Assembly: GCA_031376385.1 (NCBI GenBank) | Contig: JANMDQ010000015.1 | Location: 434,001-498,000 of the forward strand | Origin: Aquisediminimonas sp031376385 | Lineage (GTDB): Bacteria; Pseudomonadota; Alphaproteobacteria; Sphingomonadales; Sphingomonadaceae | Direction of reading: 5' to 3' | Length of the DNA stretch: 64,000 bases | Shown: piece by piece, positions 41,169 through 49,900 of the stretch | Position numbering within the stretch: the stretch's first letter is position 1 | How the letters are laid out: each line of letters begins with the position of its first letter | Made by a program: the position numbers and the translations under genes | Notes under the pieces: generated by a model | Seen by the model: the letters and a program-made list of their open reading frames with translations, nothing else | Databases searched by the model: none | Told to the model about the DNA's origin: nothing

Positions 41169-41521
41169 ATTGATCTCCAATGCGGTATACATTGATTATC
41201 AATATATAATCTTATTGAATAACGTCAAGCGATATATTGTAAAACAATATGGAAGACATCATCAATGGGACCCTGCGTCAAATTTTGAGCGACGGATACG
41301 CCCATTGGGCCACCTTCAAAAATGGCGGATTCTTCAACAAGTGGAGCGTGGTTTCACATATTCTCCTACATCCCGGCGTGGCTCTTCGCAGGATGGTTTA
41401 GCCAATATTCACGGCCCTTCGCTGGCGGCCAAGGGGTTTTCAAAGATTAGCTTGTAAATAGGGGCGGATAGATCAGTTTCAACGGCGCTCTATCCGCCTC
41501 ATTTAAGTTTCTGACGTTAGG
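41169..41521. promoter_or_regulatory. AT-rich control region with inverted repeats
   Basis: The region upstream of the DUF2975 operon is markedly AT-rich. It contains the perfect inverted repeat ATATTG-TAAAA-CAATAT (41234-41250) and the near-palindrome ATTGATTATCAAT (41191-41203), both reasonable operators for the neighbouring HTH protein. On the plus strand two very short frames follow (41249-41401, 50 residues; 41322-41450, 42 residues with a hydrophobic FSYIPAWLFAGWF stretch); neither is convincing. The rest to 41521 shows no feature. Confidence 0.5.
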
Positions 41522-42310
41522 TCACGCCGCCAGTTGCGCCCGCATCCGTTTTGACCGTTCCTCGGGGCTTGGATGAGTGGAAAGCCATTTCGGGCCGCCT
41601 CCGCCGCCGCCCATCGCGGCAAGCTTATCCAGCGCCGTCACGCACGCCATCGGCTGATATTTCTTGGTCTTCATAAAGGCCAAGGCATAATCATCCGCTT
41701 CCTTCTCATTCGCCTGCGAATGCTGGGCTGACACGACCTTGCCAAAGAATTTGGTGAGATCGGACGACGCAATTTTGCCGACGGTTCCGCCTGCTGCTCC
41801 TGCTGCTTTGGTGAGTGCGCTGCCGCGTAGGGCCGCTTGCATCCGTTTTTTGGTGTGGCCTTTTTTCACATGGCCAATTTCATGGCCAATGACATAGCGG
41901 ATCTCATCGTCAGTGAATTTATCCATCAGCCCTGCAAAAATGCGGATCGTGCCATTGGCCATGGCAAAGGCATTCACATCCGAAACCAGATACGCCTTGA
42001 TATCGAGGTTGAGGCCATCGTGATTTTGCATGCCCCGTGAAAGCGCCGCGATCCGCTTGCCATATTTATCCTTGGGGCTGGCCAGCGGGTTTTGCCGGTC
42101 AGAATCCGCTGCGATCTGATCAAAATAGCCTTTGAGTTCTGCATCGCTGAGCGATTCAGATTCTTGCAAATCCTTGGCCGCACCGCCCATTCTGCCAATT
42201 TTGCCCATGTTCAATTGCGCGCGCAAAGGGGCAACGGCGCTAATCCCGCCCGCCACTGCAATGAATGCCATGATCTGACGACGCGTGAGAATCGAATTTT
42301 CTTCAGTCAT
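41522..42310 (-). CDS. M48-family metalloprotease
   Basis: 262 residues from ATG 42310, preceded by GGGAGAG (an upstream ATG at 42349 is less likely). The N-terminus has an Arg-Arg pair and a hydrophobic stretch (about 12-29), an export signal, possibly Tat-like. The zinc site HEIGH is at 143-147, and the third ligand Glu is in QANEKEADDYAL. It should be a periplasmic or membrane-associated quality-control protease of the Ste24/HtpX/LoiP type. Confidence 0.9.
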   Translation of the reverse strand: MTEENSILTRRQIMAFIAVAGGISAVAPLRAQLNMGKIGRMGGAAKDLQESESLSDAELKGYFDQIAADSDRQNPLASPKDKYGKRIAALSRGMQNHDGLNLDIKAYLVSDVNAFAMANGTIRIFAGLMDKFTDDEIRYVIGHEIGHVKKGHTKKRMQAALRGSALTKAAGAAGGTVGKIASSDLTKFFGKVVSAQHSQANEKEADDYALAFMKTKKYQPMACVTALDKLAAMGGGGGGPKWLSTHPSPEERSKRMRAQLAA

Positions 42311-42422
42311 TTCAATCTCTCCCAAGAAGAATGCCGCGATGATCGCCACCGCATTAACTTCATGCTATCAGATGATGAAATCAGATCAAAGCAGCCTTTT
42401 GGTTGTTTGCCGCGAGGCCTTT

Positions 42423-43220
42423 TCAACCAGTCAATATCGCCGCTGTCCGGTCCCACATCTCCGGGCTCCCCGCGCCGAGTAGGCCTTTGGCTTGATCCCA
42501 GAATCGGTAAGGCGTGTCGTCCAGCCGCGCGACTTTGCCCCCGGCTTCTTCAAGGAACAGCGCGCCGGGGACATGATCCCAAGGCAAGGTGCGTTCGAAC
42601 AGCGCAATATCATTCCCGCCGAGCGCAATGCGGGGATATTGTTCTCCGGCGCAGCGGGGAATATCGGCCAGTGTTAATTTGCCATTGGCACGGGCGAGGC
42701 AATCTTCCCGTTGGGCCGCATCCATGAAATGGACGCTAATGCCCACCACGGGGAGTGCCGCGCCGCTGCCGCGGGCGTGGATGCGATCGTCATTGATGAA
42801 AGCGCCTTTTCCAAGTTCCGCCGAGCACAGCCGCTGCGTCAGAGGATCATAAATCCATCCCGCCTGTGCCTGCCCACCGTCCACCAGCCCCACCATGATC
42901 GCAAAGGGCGGCTGGCCATGGGCAAAATTATGCGTGCCGTCGATCGGGTCGATGATCCACGCCAGTTGCTGCCCGAGTGTGCCGAGGAGGGTTGGGTCAG
43001 CCGCGCAGGCTTCCTCCCCAATGATGGCGGCCTCTGGGATCAGCTTGGCCAGCCCTTCGGAAAGCATGGCTTCGCTTTCCTTATCAGCAATGGTGACAAG
43101 ATCGCCGGGTGACTTCTCCTGAATGTCCTCCGCACGCAGCGATTGATAGCGCGGAAGAATGATCTGCTTAGCGGTGCGTTGGAGTAGATCCCGAACTGCG
43201 GTGTCAAGTGCAGAGATCAT
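42423..43220 (-). CDS. Inositol monophosphatase family protein
   Basis: 265 residues with full IMPase metal motifs: IGEEA, IDPIDGTHNFAHG and LPWDHVPGALFLEEAGG. It is a paralogue of the gene at 39448 but clearly divergent, so it may act on a different phosphomonoester such as histidinol phosphate or 3'-phosphoadenosine phosphate. The start overlaps the stop of the GST gene by 4 nt (ATGA), and it is third in the argJ-GST-IMPase group. Confidence 0.88.
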   Translation of the reverse strand: MISALDTAVRDLLQRTAKQIILPRYQSLRAEDIQEKSPGDLVTIADKESEAMLSEGLAKLIPEAAIIGEEACAADPTLLGTLGQQLAWIIDPIDGTHNFAHGQPPFAIMVGLVDGGQAQAGWIYDPLTQRLCSAELGKGAFINDDRIHARGSGAALPVVGISVHFMDAAQREDCLARANGKLTLADIPRCAGEQYPRIALGGNDIALFERTLPWDHVPGALFLEEAGGKVARLDDTPYRFWDQAKGLLGAGSPEMWDRTAAILTG

Positions 43221-44122
43221 GCCGGCATCACAATTTGGCCGAGCCGCGGAAAATGAACGGCAACGCGGCCCACCCGAGGGTCATCGCGAAGGACGACAAT
43301 GTCCTTGTGGGTGAGGCGGGCCAATTGCCCTGCAACGGGGTTTGCCCCGGGGTCTTCAGTGCGCACAGTCACGGCCTGTCCATCAGTAAAGCCGCTGACT
43401 GCATCGACATCATGATCGACCACAGGCTCAGCGGCCTTTGCCACATCAAGAGCTTCAACCGCTTCAATCTCAGTCCGGTCGCCGTGGCCGATGCTGGCAA
43501 TGCGAACAGCCCAAGCGTGAACCATAGGAAACGGCTGAAGCGACGGAGGATCGGAACTGAAACGCCGTTGGAACCAGATGTTCGCATAAAGGCCCAAATC
43601 GGCATAGCCCGCCGCATCCCCGCCAACAAAGGGTCGACCGTCCGATAATGCGTCTTCCAGCCGCGCAAGACTCGCCTGAAACTGAGTGGTCAGGTGCGGC
43701 GCAAATGGCAGGAACCGGTCTTTGTCCATCCCGAACAAAGCTTTGCGGTCATCCCAAAACTCCTGAGGCAACATATCTGCTGACGGGGCCATCGCCGCGG
43801 CGACAGCTGGGGAGAACATGGGCCCCGCTGACCACATGGCCAGAAATGCCGCTGCGCGACCCATGGGGGCAGGGTAGAAGGACGGCGCAGGATGATGCGT
43901 TTCCAATGCCTCGATGCAGGCCGCACTATCACAATAGATATTGGCACCAATCTGCATCACTGGTGTTTTGCGGTAACCACCGGTGAGGGGGATAAGGTCA
44001 GGCTTTGGCGCGATATTGGGAATCTGAACTGATTTCCACGCAAGGCCTTTCAAACCAAAACCAATGCGGAGCAGTTCACTGAATGGGGACATTTCATAAT
44101 GATGAAAGATGATGTCAGTCAT
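43217..44122 (-). CDS. Glutathione S-transferase family protein with C-terminal extension
   Basis: 301 residues from ATG 44122; the frame is open further upstream, but that stretch lies antisense-like within argJ coding sequence and is rejected. The N-terminal thioredoxin-like domain (HHYEMSPFSELLRIGFGLKGL, given here as SPFSELLRI) with PVMQIGANIYCDS is GST-like, followed by a helical domain. The last 85-90 residues (from about 212) are an additional beta-rich domain not normal for GSTs. It sits 4 bp after argJ and overlaps the IMPase gene. Confidence 0.82.
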   Translation of the reverse strand: MTDIIFHHYEMSPFSELLRIGFGLKGLAWKSVQIPNIAPKPDLIPLTGGYRKTPVMQIGANIYCDSAACIEALETHHPAPSFYPAPMGRAAAFLAMWSAGPMFSPAVAAAMAPSADMLPQEFWDDRKALFGMDKDRFLPFAPHLTTQFQASLARLEDALSDGRPFVGGDAAGYADLGLYANIWFQRRFSSDPPSLQPFPMVHAWAVRIASIGHGDRTEIEAVEALDVAKAAEPVVDHDVDAVSGFTDGQAVTVRTEDPGANPVAGQLARLTHKDIVVLRDDPRVGRVAVHFPRLGQIVMPA

Positions 44123-44126
44123 GGGG

Positions 44127-45350
44127 TTAACTCCGGTAATCCGCATTGATGCTGATATAGCCATGGGTAAGGTCGCAGGTCCACACTGTCGCGCGGCCAT
44201 CGCCCAGGCCGAGATCAACGCCGATATCGACGGTGGGACTTTGAACATGGGCAGTGACGGGTGTTTCGTCATAGTCCGGCACAACAAGGCCGTCCTTTGC
44301 CACCAATGTCGGGCCGAAGCTGATCGAAAGACGATCACGGTCGGCGGGTTCACCTGCCTTGCCGACGGCCATAACGACACGGCCCCAATTGGCGTCTCCG
44401 CCTGCAATGGCCGTTTTCACAAGGGGGGAGTTGGCGATGCTCATCCCGATCCGGTGCGCGCTGGCGTTGGTCGTTGCGCCAGTGACCGCAACAGTAATGA
44501 ATTTCGTCGCGCCTTCGCCGTCACGCACGACCAAATGCGACAATTGGCGGCAGAGGTCCGTCAGTGCCGCTTGAAACGCATCCGCGCCGGGGCTGTCGAA
44601 TGAGGTGAGGGGATGATGACCTGCCTTGCCCGTCGCAAAGGCCAGCACTGTGTCACTGGTCGATGTATCGCTATCCACAGTGATGCAGTTGAACGTCTCC
44701 ACTGTGGCAGCGGACAGCATGATCTGGAGGAAAGCAGGCTCAACTGCGGCATCGGTGAAGATGAAGCCCAGCATCGTCGCCATATCCGGCGCGATCATCC
44801 CGCTGCCTTTGATGATTCCAGTAAGTGTGACCGTCTGCCCACCAACCACTGCGCGGGCGACCGCGCCTTTTGTGAACGTATCCGTTGTCATGATCGTCGC
44901 GGCGGCTTCTTCCCAAGAGCAGGGCTCTGAAGTGAAAGCGGCGTCGAGCCCCGCCTCCGCCTTGTCGATAGGGAGAGGCACACCGATGACGCCCGTGGAG
45001 GCGACAAAGACTTCAGCAGTCGAGCAGCCCAGATACGCCGCTACACGCGTTGTGACTGCTTCAACCGCTGCTCGCCCACGATATCCAGTAAAGGCATTGG
45101 CATTACCCGCACTCACCACCATCGCCCGCGCTTTGCCTTGCGGCAGGGAGGCGCGGCACCAGTCCACTTCGGACGATGTGCAGGCACTTTTGGTCAGAAC
45201 GCCCGCAACGCTTGAGCCTTCGTCAAGGGTGATGAAGGTCAAATCGCACCGATCCCAAGCTTTATATTGTGCACGTGCCACACGCGGCGTAACGCCCTCA
45301 ATGGCTGGCATAGCGGGGAATGGTTGGGCGAGGGGGGAGGGCATGGTCAT
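44127..45350 (-). CDS. argJ: Bifunctional glutamate N-acetyltransferase/N-acetylglutamate synthase
   Basis: ArgJ of arginine synthesis, about 407 residues from ATG 45350 (ATG 45344 also possible; the frame is open to 45458 without family sequence). The self-cleavage site is the Thr of APDMATMLGF; upstream KGSGMIAP and downstream NCITVDSDTSTSDT and GGDANWGR motifs are intact. It transfers acetyl from N-acetylornithine to glutamate, closing the acetyl cycle. It is divergent from lepA. Confidence 0.95.
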   Translation of the reverse strand: MTMPSPLAQPFPAMPAIEGVTPRVARAQYKAWDRCDLTFITLDEGSSVAGVLTKSACTSSEVDWCRASLPQGKARAMVVSAGNANAFTGYRGRAAVEAVTTRVAAYLGCSTAEVFVASTGVIGVPLPIDKAEAGLDAAFTSEPCSWEEAAATIMTTDTFTKGAVARAVVGGQTVTLTGIIKGSGMIAPDMATMLGFIFTDAAVEPAFLQIMLSAATVETFNCITVDSDTSTSDTVLAFATGKAGHHPLTSFDSPGADAFQAALTDLCRQLSHLVVRDGEGATKFITVAVTGATTNASAHRIGMSIANSPLVKTAIAGGDANWGRVVMAVGKAGEPADRDRLSISFGPTLVAKDGLVVPDYDETPVTAHVQSPTVDIGVDLGLGDGRATVWTCDLTHGYISINADYRS

Positions 45351-45506
45351 GTTCGATAGTCCTAGACAGGCTCGCACGGGTCGGCAAGAACGGGCGCGGA
45401 GATCAATAGCATTCGCACCGTCTGTTGACCCAAACTCATTGGCCCAAGGATAGTCCAATGGACCGCTTTGCGCTCTGCTGCATCCCCTGCTAAGGCCCGC
45501 TCCATC

Positions 45507-47318
45507 ATGAGCACACCTTTAGAGCGCATTCGCAATTTTTCCATCATCGCCCATATCGATCACGGCAAGTCGACTTTGGCTGACCGGCTGATCCAGCGCA
45601 CTGGCGGCCTGACTGACCGGGAAATGTCCGCCCAGGTTCTTGATAATATGGATATTGAGAAAGAGCGGGGCATCACGATCAAGGCCCAGACTGTTTGCCT
45701 GAAATATAAGGCGGAAGACGGCCATGACTATGTTCTGAACCTGATGGACACTCCGGGTCATGTCGATTTCGCCTATGAGGTTAGTCGGTCCTTGGCTGCG
45801 TGCGAAGGCGCTTTGCTGGTGGTTGATGCGGCGCAGGGCGTGGAGGCTCAGACACTTGCCAATGTGTATCAATCCATTGAGCATGATCATGAAATCGTAC
45901 CGGTGATCAACAAGATCGACCTTCCCGCCGCTGAAGTCGACAAGGTGAAGGAAGAGATTGAGGAGATTATTGGCCTTGATGCTTCGAACGCGGTGTTGAC
46001 GTCGGCAAAGTCAGGCATTGGGATTGATGAAGTGCTTGAAGCCATCGTCACGCGCATTCCCCCACCCAAGGGGGACCGGGACGCGCCGCTGAAAGCGATG
46101 TTGGTGGACAGTTGGTATGACCCCTATCTGGGTGTTGTCATCCTTATCCGCGTCGTCGCAGGCGTGTTGAAAAAGGGTCAGCAGATTAAGTTCATGGCGG
46201 CTGGAACCACGCATCTGGTGGACCGCGTTGGCTGTATGCGGCCCAAGATTGAGCAGCTGGAGGAATTGGCGGCTGGCGAAATTGGCTTCATCACGGCCCA
46301 AATCAAAGAAGTCGCGCAAACCCGTGTTGGCGACACAATCACTGACGCGAAACGCCCGGCAGCAGAAGCTTTGCCGGGGTTCAAAGAAGTGCAGTCGGTC
46401 GTCTTCTGCGGCCTGTTCCCTGTGGATGCGAATGATTTTGAGAAACTGCGCGAAAGCATTTCCAAGCTCCGCCTCAACGACGCTAGTTTTACTTTTGAAA
46501 CTGAATCCAGCGCGGCGCTTGGCTTTGGCTTTCGCTGCGGTTTCCTTGGGCTGCTCCACTTGGAGATTATTCAGGAACGTCTGACGCGCGAATATGATCT
46601 GGATTTGATCACCACAGCGCCGTCGGTGATTTATGACATCATTCTCGCCCATGATCGCGGCACGTTGCAACTTCACAACCCGGCAGACATGCCCGATGCG
46701 AGCGCCATCGCGCAGATTGATGAGCCTTGGATCAAGGCCGTCATCTATGTGCCTGACGAATATCTCGGTTCGATCCTGAAGCTTTGTCAGGATCGTCGCG
46801 GCATACAAACCAATCTGACCTATGTCGGGGGCCGCGCACAAGTGACCTACGAACTGCCGCTCAACGAAGTGGTGTTCGATTTCTACGACCGGCTAAAGAG
46901 CATTAGCCGGGGCTATGCGTCATTTGACTATCAGCAAATTGGTCATCGCGAGGGCGACTTGGTCAAGATGAACATCATGGTCAATAGTGAACCAGTCGAT
47001 GCGCTCAGTATGATTGTCCACCGGGGAACGGCTGAAAGCCGCGGCCGCGGTATGTGTGAGCGGTTGAAGGATCTCATTCCGCGCCACTTGTTCAAAATAC
47101 CGATTCAGGCCGCCATTGGTGGAAAAGTGATCGCGCGTGAAACGATCGCTGCCATGCGCAAGGACGTAACGGCAAAATGCTACGGCGGCGATGCCAGCCG
47201 CAAACGCAAGCTGCTCGATAAGCAGAAAGAGGGAAAAAAGCGGATGCGCGAATATGGCAGCGTCAGCATACCTCAAGAGGCATTTATTGCGGCGCTCCGT
47301 ATGGGAGATGAGGGTTAG
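45507..47318 (+). CDS. lepA: Elongation factor 4 (LepA)
   Basis: A 603-residue translational GTPase from ATG 45507 (the frame opens at 45468, but family homology starts at MSTPLERIRNFSIIAHIDHGK, listed here as RNFSIIAHIDHGKST, the P-loop). Switch motifs DTPGHVDF and NKIDLP are present, and the C-terminal domain with YGGDASRKRKLLDKQKEGK is LepA-specific. It back-translocates or remodels ribosomes under stress. It is divergent from argJ. Confidence 0.97.
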   Translation: MSTPLERIRNFSIIAHIDHGKSTLADRLIQRTGGLTDREMSAQVLDNMDIEKERGITIKAQTVCLKYKAEDGHDYVLNLMDTPGHVDFAYEVSRSLAACEGALLVVDAAQGVEAQTLANVYQSIEHDHEIVPVINKIDLPAAEVDKVKEEIEEIIGLDASNAVLTSAKSGIGIDEVLEAIVTRIPPPKGDRDAPLKAMLVDSWYDPYLGVVILIRVVAGVLKKGQQIKFMAAGTTHLVDRVGCMRPKIEQLEELAAGEIGFITAQIKEVAQTRVGDTITDAKRPAAEALPGFKEVQSVVFCGLFPVDANDFEKLRESISKLRLNDASFTFETESSAALGFGFRCGFLGLLHLEIIQERLTREYDLDLITTAPSVIYDIILAHDRGTLQLHNPADMPDASAIAQIDEPWIKAVIYVPDEYLGSILKLCQDRRGIQTNLTYVGGRAQVTYELPLNEVVFDFYDRLKSISRGYASFDYQQIGHREGDLVKMNIMVNSEPVDALSMIVHRGTAESRGRGMCERLKDLIPRHLFKIPIQAAIGGKVIARETIAAMRKDVTAKCYGGDASRKRKLLDKQKEGKKRMREYGSVSIPQEAFIAALRMGDEG

Positions 47319-47453
47319 ACGCAAAGTGGATCAACTCGTAACCCATTCTGGCTACATCCTTTTTACGGTAACCACTTTGTTAACTAAGCTTTAGGTTCCT
47401 TCAATTAACCCCGCTGCTGAACGATCCAGTTCACCAGAGTATCAGGGTGTTAA
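47319..47453 (+). promoter_or_regulatory. Upstream region of GGDEF-EAL gene, possible CtrA half-sites
   Basis: This 135 bp gap carries TTAA (47380-47383), 7 bp, then TTAG (47391-47394), one mismatch from the alphaproteobacterial CtrA consensus TTAA-N7-TTAA, placed about 60 bp before ATG 47454. No terminator for lepA is obvious. Confidence 0.3.
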
Positions 47454-49820
47454 ATGGTTAGTACGATAGAGTTATTGGATGTCACTGTTCCTGCTTCGCT
47501 TCGCGATTGGCTGACGCGGCGTTTGCTTAAGGCCCACCGTGCGGCATTACCCGTCGTCATCATCGGCCAGCTCTGTTTTGCGATATTGCTCGTCAGCGGC
47601 CAATGGCTTGGTCATTCAATTGGCCAATCGGTAGTGTTTCTTGCCCTTATACTGTTCGCGAGCGGACACCGCATTCTCATAGGATATCGGATTGCGCGGC
47701 TTGATGATGAGAAAAATGCAAATCGGTTGATGCAGGAATTGATGGTGAATTCTGTCGCCTATGGACTGTTATTTGCTGGCGCCTTCATTCTTCTGATCCC
47801 GTCAGCATCGCCGATGGAAAAGATCATGCTGGCCGTCATGGCCTGCGCGCTCATTGGCACAACATCTCATTCGCTTCGAACACTTCCAAAGGCAGGCATC
47901 GCCTATATGTGCCTTGTAACAGCGGGCCTTATCTTGGGCTTGGTCCAGTTGGGAACGCTGGAGGCTTTACCGACGATAGTGGTTCTGATTGCGGCCTTAT
48001 TTTTTATGATACGCATGGTTGCCACATCGTACCGTATTTTTGTCTCTCGCGTTTTTCGCGAACGCGATGCTGACGCGTCGGCGGAAACCGTGCGGATGCT
48101 GCTCAATGATTATCAGGAACAAGGCGCAGATTGGCTGTTTGAACTGGACGGGCAGGGCGCAATGCTCCGCGTTGGAGATCGGTTTGCAGAAGCGGCAGGA
48201 CAAGACGCCGCAGACATGAATGGTCGTGAATTTGTCACGCTACTTGCTGCGGGTGAGGAAAAAGACCGGGTTGCCGATAATCTCAGCGAAGGACGTCCAT
48301 TTCGTGAGATGGCTGTGGAACTTGCCACTTCAGCCTTGGGTGACCGCCGCTGGTGGTCGGTAAGTTGTCGGGCGGTAGACAGCAACATGACCAGCAGCAC
48401 TCGGTTTCGGGGTGTCATTTCCGATATCTCGTCGGAGAAGCGTGCCGAGGCGCGGGTGAGCCATCTGGCGCATTATGACAGCCTGACGGGGCTGCCGAAC
48501 CGGGTGATGTTTCAAACCGGAATTGAGCGCGCGATTGACACGATGGGCAGTTCAACGCGAATTGCGCTTCTTTACATTGACGTCGATCAGTTCAAGCAAA
48601 TCAATGACATGTATGGCCGTTTGGCCGGCGACGCGTTCCTGATACAAGTTGCCCAGCGCCTCGACCGCACAGCCTCAGAAAGCGGGATGGGTGGCGAGGG
48701 ACGTATGGTCGCGCGACTTGGCGGTGATGAATTTGCGATCATGATTGTGGGTGACGATGTGGGTGACAAATCCATTCGCCTGTCTCAAATGCTTGTCGAT
48801 ACGCTAAGCGTGCCCTTCGCGGTGGATGGCCATGAAGTGAACAGCAGCATCAGCATTGGACTGGCCTTGGCCCCAGACCATGCAGGGTCTGCCCAATCGC
48901 TACAGTGCAATGCTGACATCGCGCTCTATGCGGCGAAGGATGGCGGCCGGAACCGTTGGGAAATGTTTGAGCCTGGCATGGATATTGTCCTGCAAGAACG
49001 TCACGCAATTGAACGCGATTTGCGCACGGCCCTGATCGGAGACGAGCTTCGGCTCTATATTCAGCCGCTGGTCGATGTTGAAACGAGCAAACAGACTGGG
49101 TTTGAGGCGCTACTTCGCTGGGAGCATCCGGTGCGCGGGATGGTCATGCCGCTCGATTTCATTCCGATTGCAGAGGAATCTGGGCTGATTGTACCGATTG
49201 GTGAATGGGTGTTGCGAACGGCCGTCGCAGAAGCAGCGTCTTGGGATGAACCGATGACGATTGCCGTCAATCTTTCTCCCATCCAGCTGCGCAGCCCCAA
49301 TCTGCTTCCCACAATCGTCAATGCACTTGCCGAAACTGGTCTTGATCCCGCGCGGTTAGAGCTCGAAATCACAGAGTCTGTGTTGATGCAGCATTGTGAA
49401 GAGAATATCACGATCCTCAACCGCCTGCATGATCTCGGCGTCAAAATTGCGCTTGATGATTTCGGGACTGGCTATGCCTCCCTTAACTATCTGCGGACAT
49501 TTCCGTTCGACAAAATCAAGATTGATCGCAGTTTTGTAAATGACATTGAAAATCGCGATGATTGCCGCGCGATCATCGGTGCCGTCATCAGTCTCGCCAA
49601 TGAGCTTGGCATGTGCACCTTGGCAGAAGGCGTCGAACAGGAATCGCAGCTGACTAAACTCCGCGAACAAGGCTGTGGAATGGTGCAGGGTTGGCTCTTT
49701 GGAAAGGCTATGCCAGCTGCACATTACGGCTTGACAAGAAAAAATGTTGAAACGACAAACCAAGATTTAGAAGCAACATCAAGCACTTCCGTTACCCACC
49801 CGATAAAACGCCGCGCCTGA
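47454..49820 (+). CDS. Membrane GGDEF-EAL c-di-GMP enzyme with PAS-like domain
   Basis: 788 residues: membrane helices (about 35-190), a PAS-like segment (about 215-325) beginning with LLNDYQEQGADWLFELD, a diguanylate cyclase domain with intact GGDEF (423-427), and a phosphodiesterase domain with EAL (551-553) and downstream DDFGTGYASLNYL. Both catalytic motifs are intact, so it could make or degrade c-di-GMP. No RxxD inhibitory site is seen before GGDEF. It is a tandem paralogue of the next gene, 80 bp downstream. Confidence 0.93.
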   Translation: MVSTIELLDVTVPASLRDWLTRRLLKAHRAALPVVIIGQLCFAILLVSGQWLGHSIGQSVVFLALILFASGHRILIGYRIARLDDEKNANRLMQELMVNSVAYGLLFAGAFILLIPSASPMEKIMLAVMACALIGTTSHSLRTLPKAGIAYMCLVTAGLILGLVQLGTLEALPTIVVLIAALFFMIRMVATSYRIFVSRVFRERDADASAETVRMLLNDYQEQGADWLFELDGQGAMLRVGDRFAEAAGQDAADMNGREFVTLLAAGEEKDRVADNLSEGRPFREMAVELATSALGDRRWWSVSCRAVDSNMTSSTRFRGVISDISSEKRAEARVSHLAHYDSLTGLPNRVMFQTGIERAIDTMGSSTRIALLYIDVDQFKQINDMYGRLAGDAFLIQVAQRLDRTASESGMGGEGRMVARLGGDEFAIMIVGDDVGDKSIRLSQMLVDTLSVPFAVDGHEVNSSISIGLALAPDHAGSAQSLQCNADIALYAAKDGGRNRWEMFEPGMDIVLQERHAIERDLRTALIGDELRLYIQPLVDVETSKQTGFEALLRWEHPVRGMVMPLDFIPIAEESGLIVPIGEWVLRTAVAEAASWDEPMTIAVNLSPIQLRSPNLLPTIVNALAETGLDPARLELEITESVLMQHCEENITILNRLHDLGVKIALDDFGTGYASLNYLRTFPFDKIKIDRSFVNDIENRDDCRAIIGAVISLANELGMCTLAEGVEQESQLTKLREQGCGMVQGWLFGKAMPAAHYGLTRKNVETTNQDLEATSSTSVTHPIKRRA

Positions 49821-49900
49821 CCCCATATTCCGCCGCGACGGTAAGAGTTTTTTCGTATTTTTCCGTCATTCGTGGATGATACGGGCTTCTGTCTTTTCCC

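Noticed and set aside
44123..44407. 95-residue N-terminal extension of the GST frame
   Set aside because: It overlaps the argJ coding sequence in another frame and contains no GST sequence; the ATG at 44122 fits the family start.
45351..45458. N-terminal extension of ArgJ
   Set aside because: No ArgJ family sequence in it, and it runs into the divergent promoter region shared with lepA.
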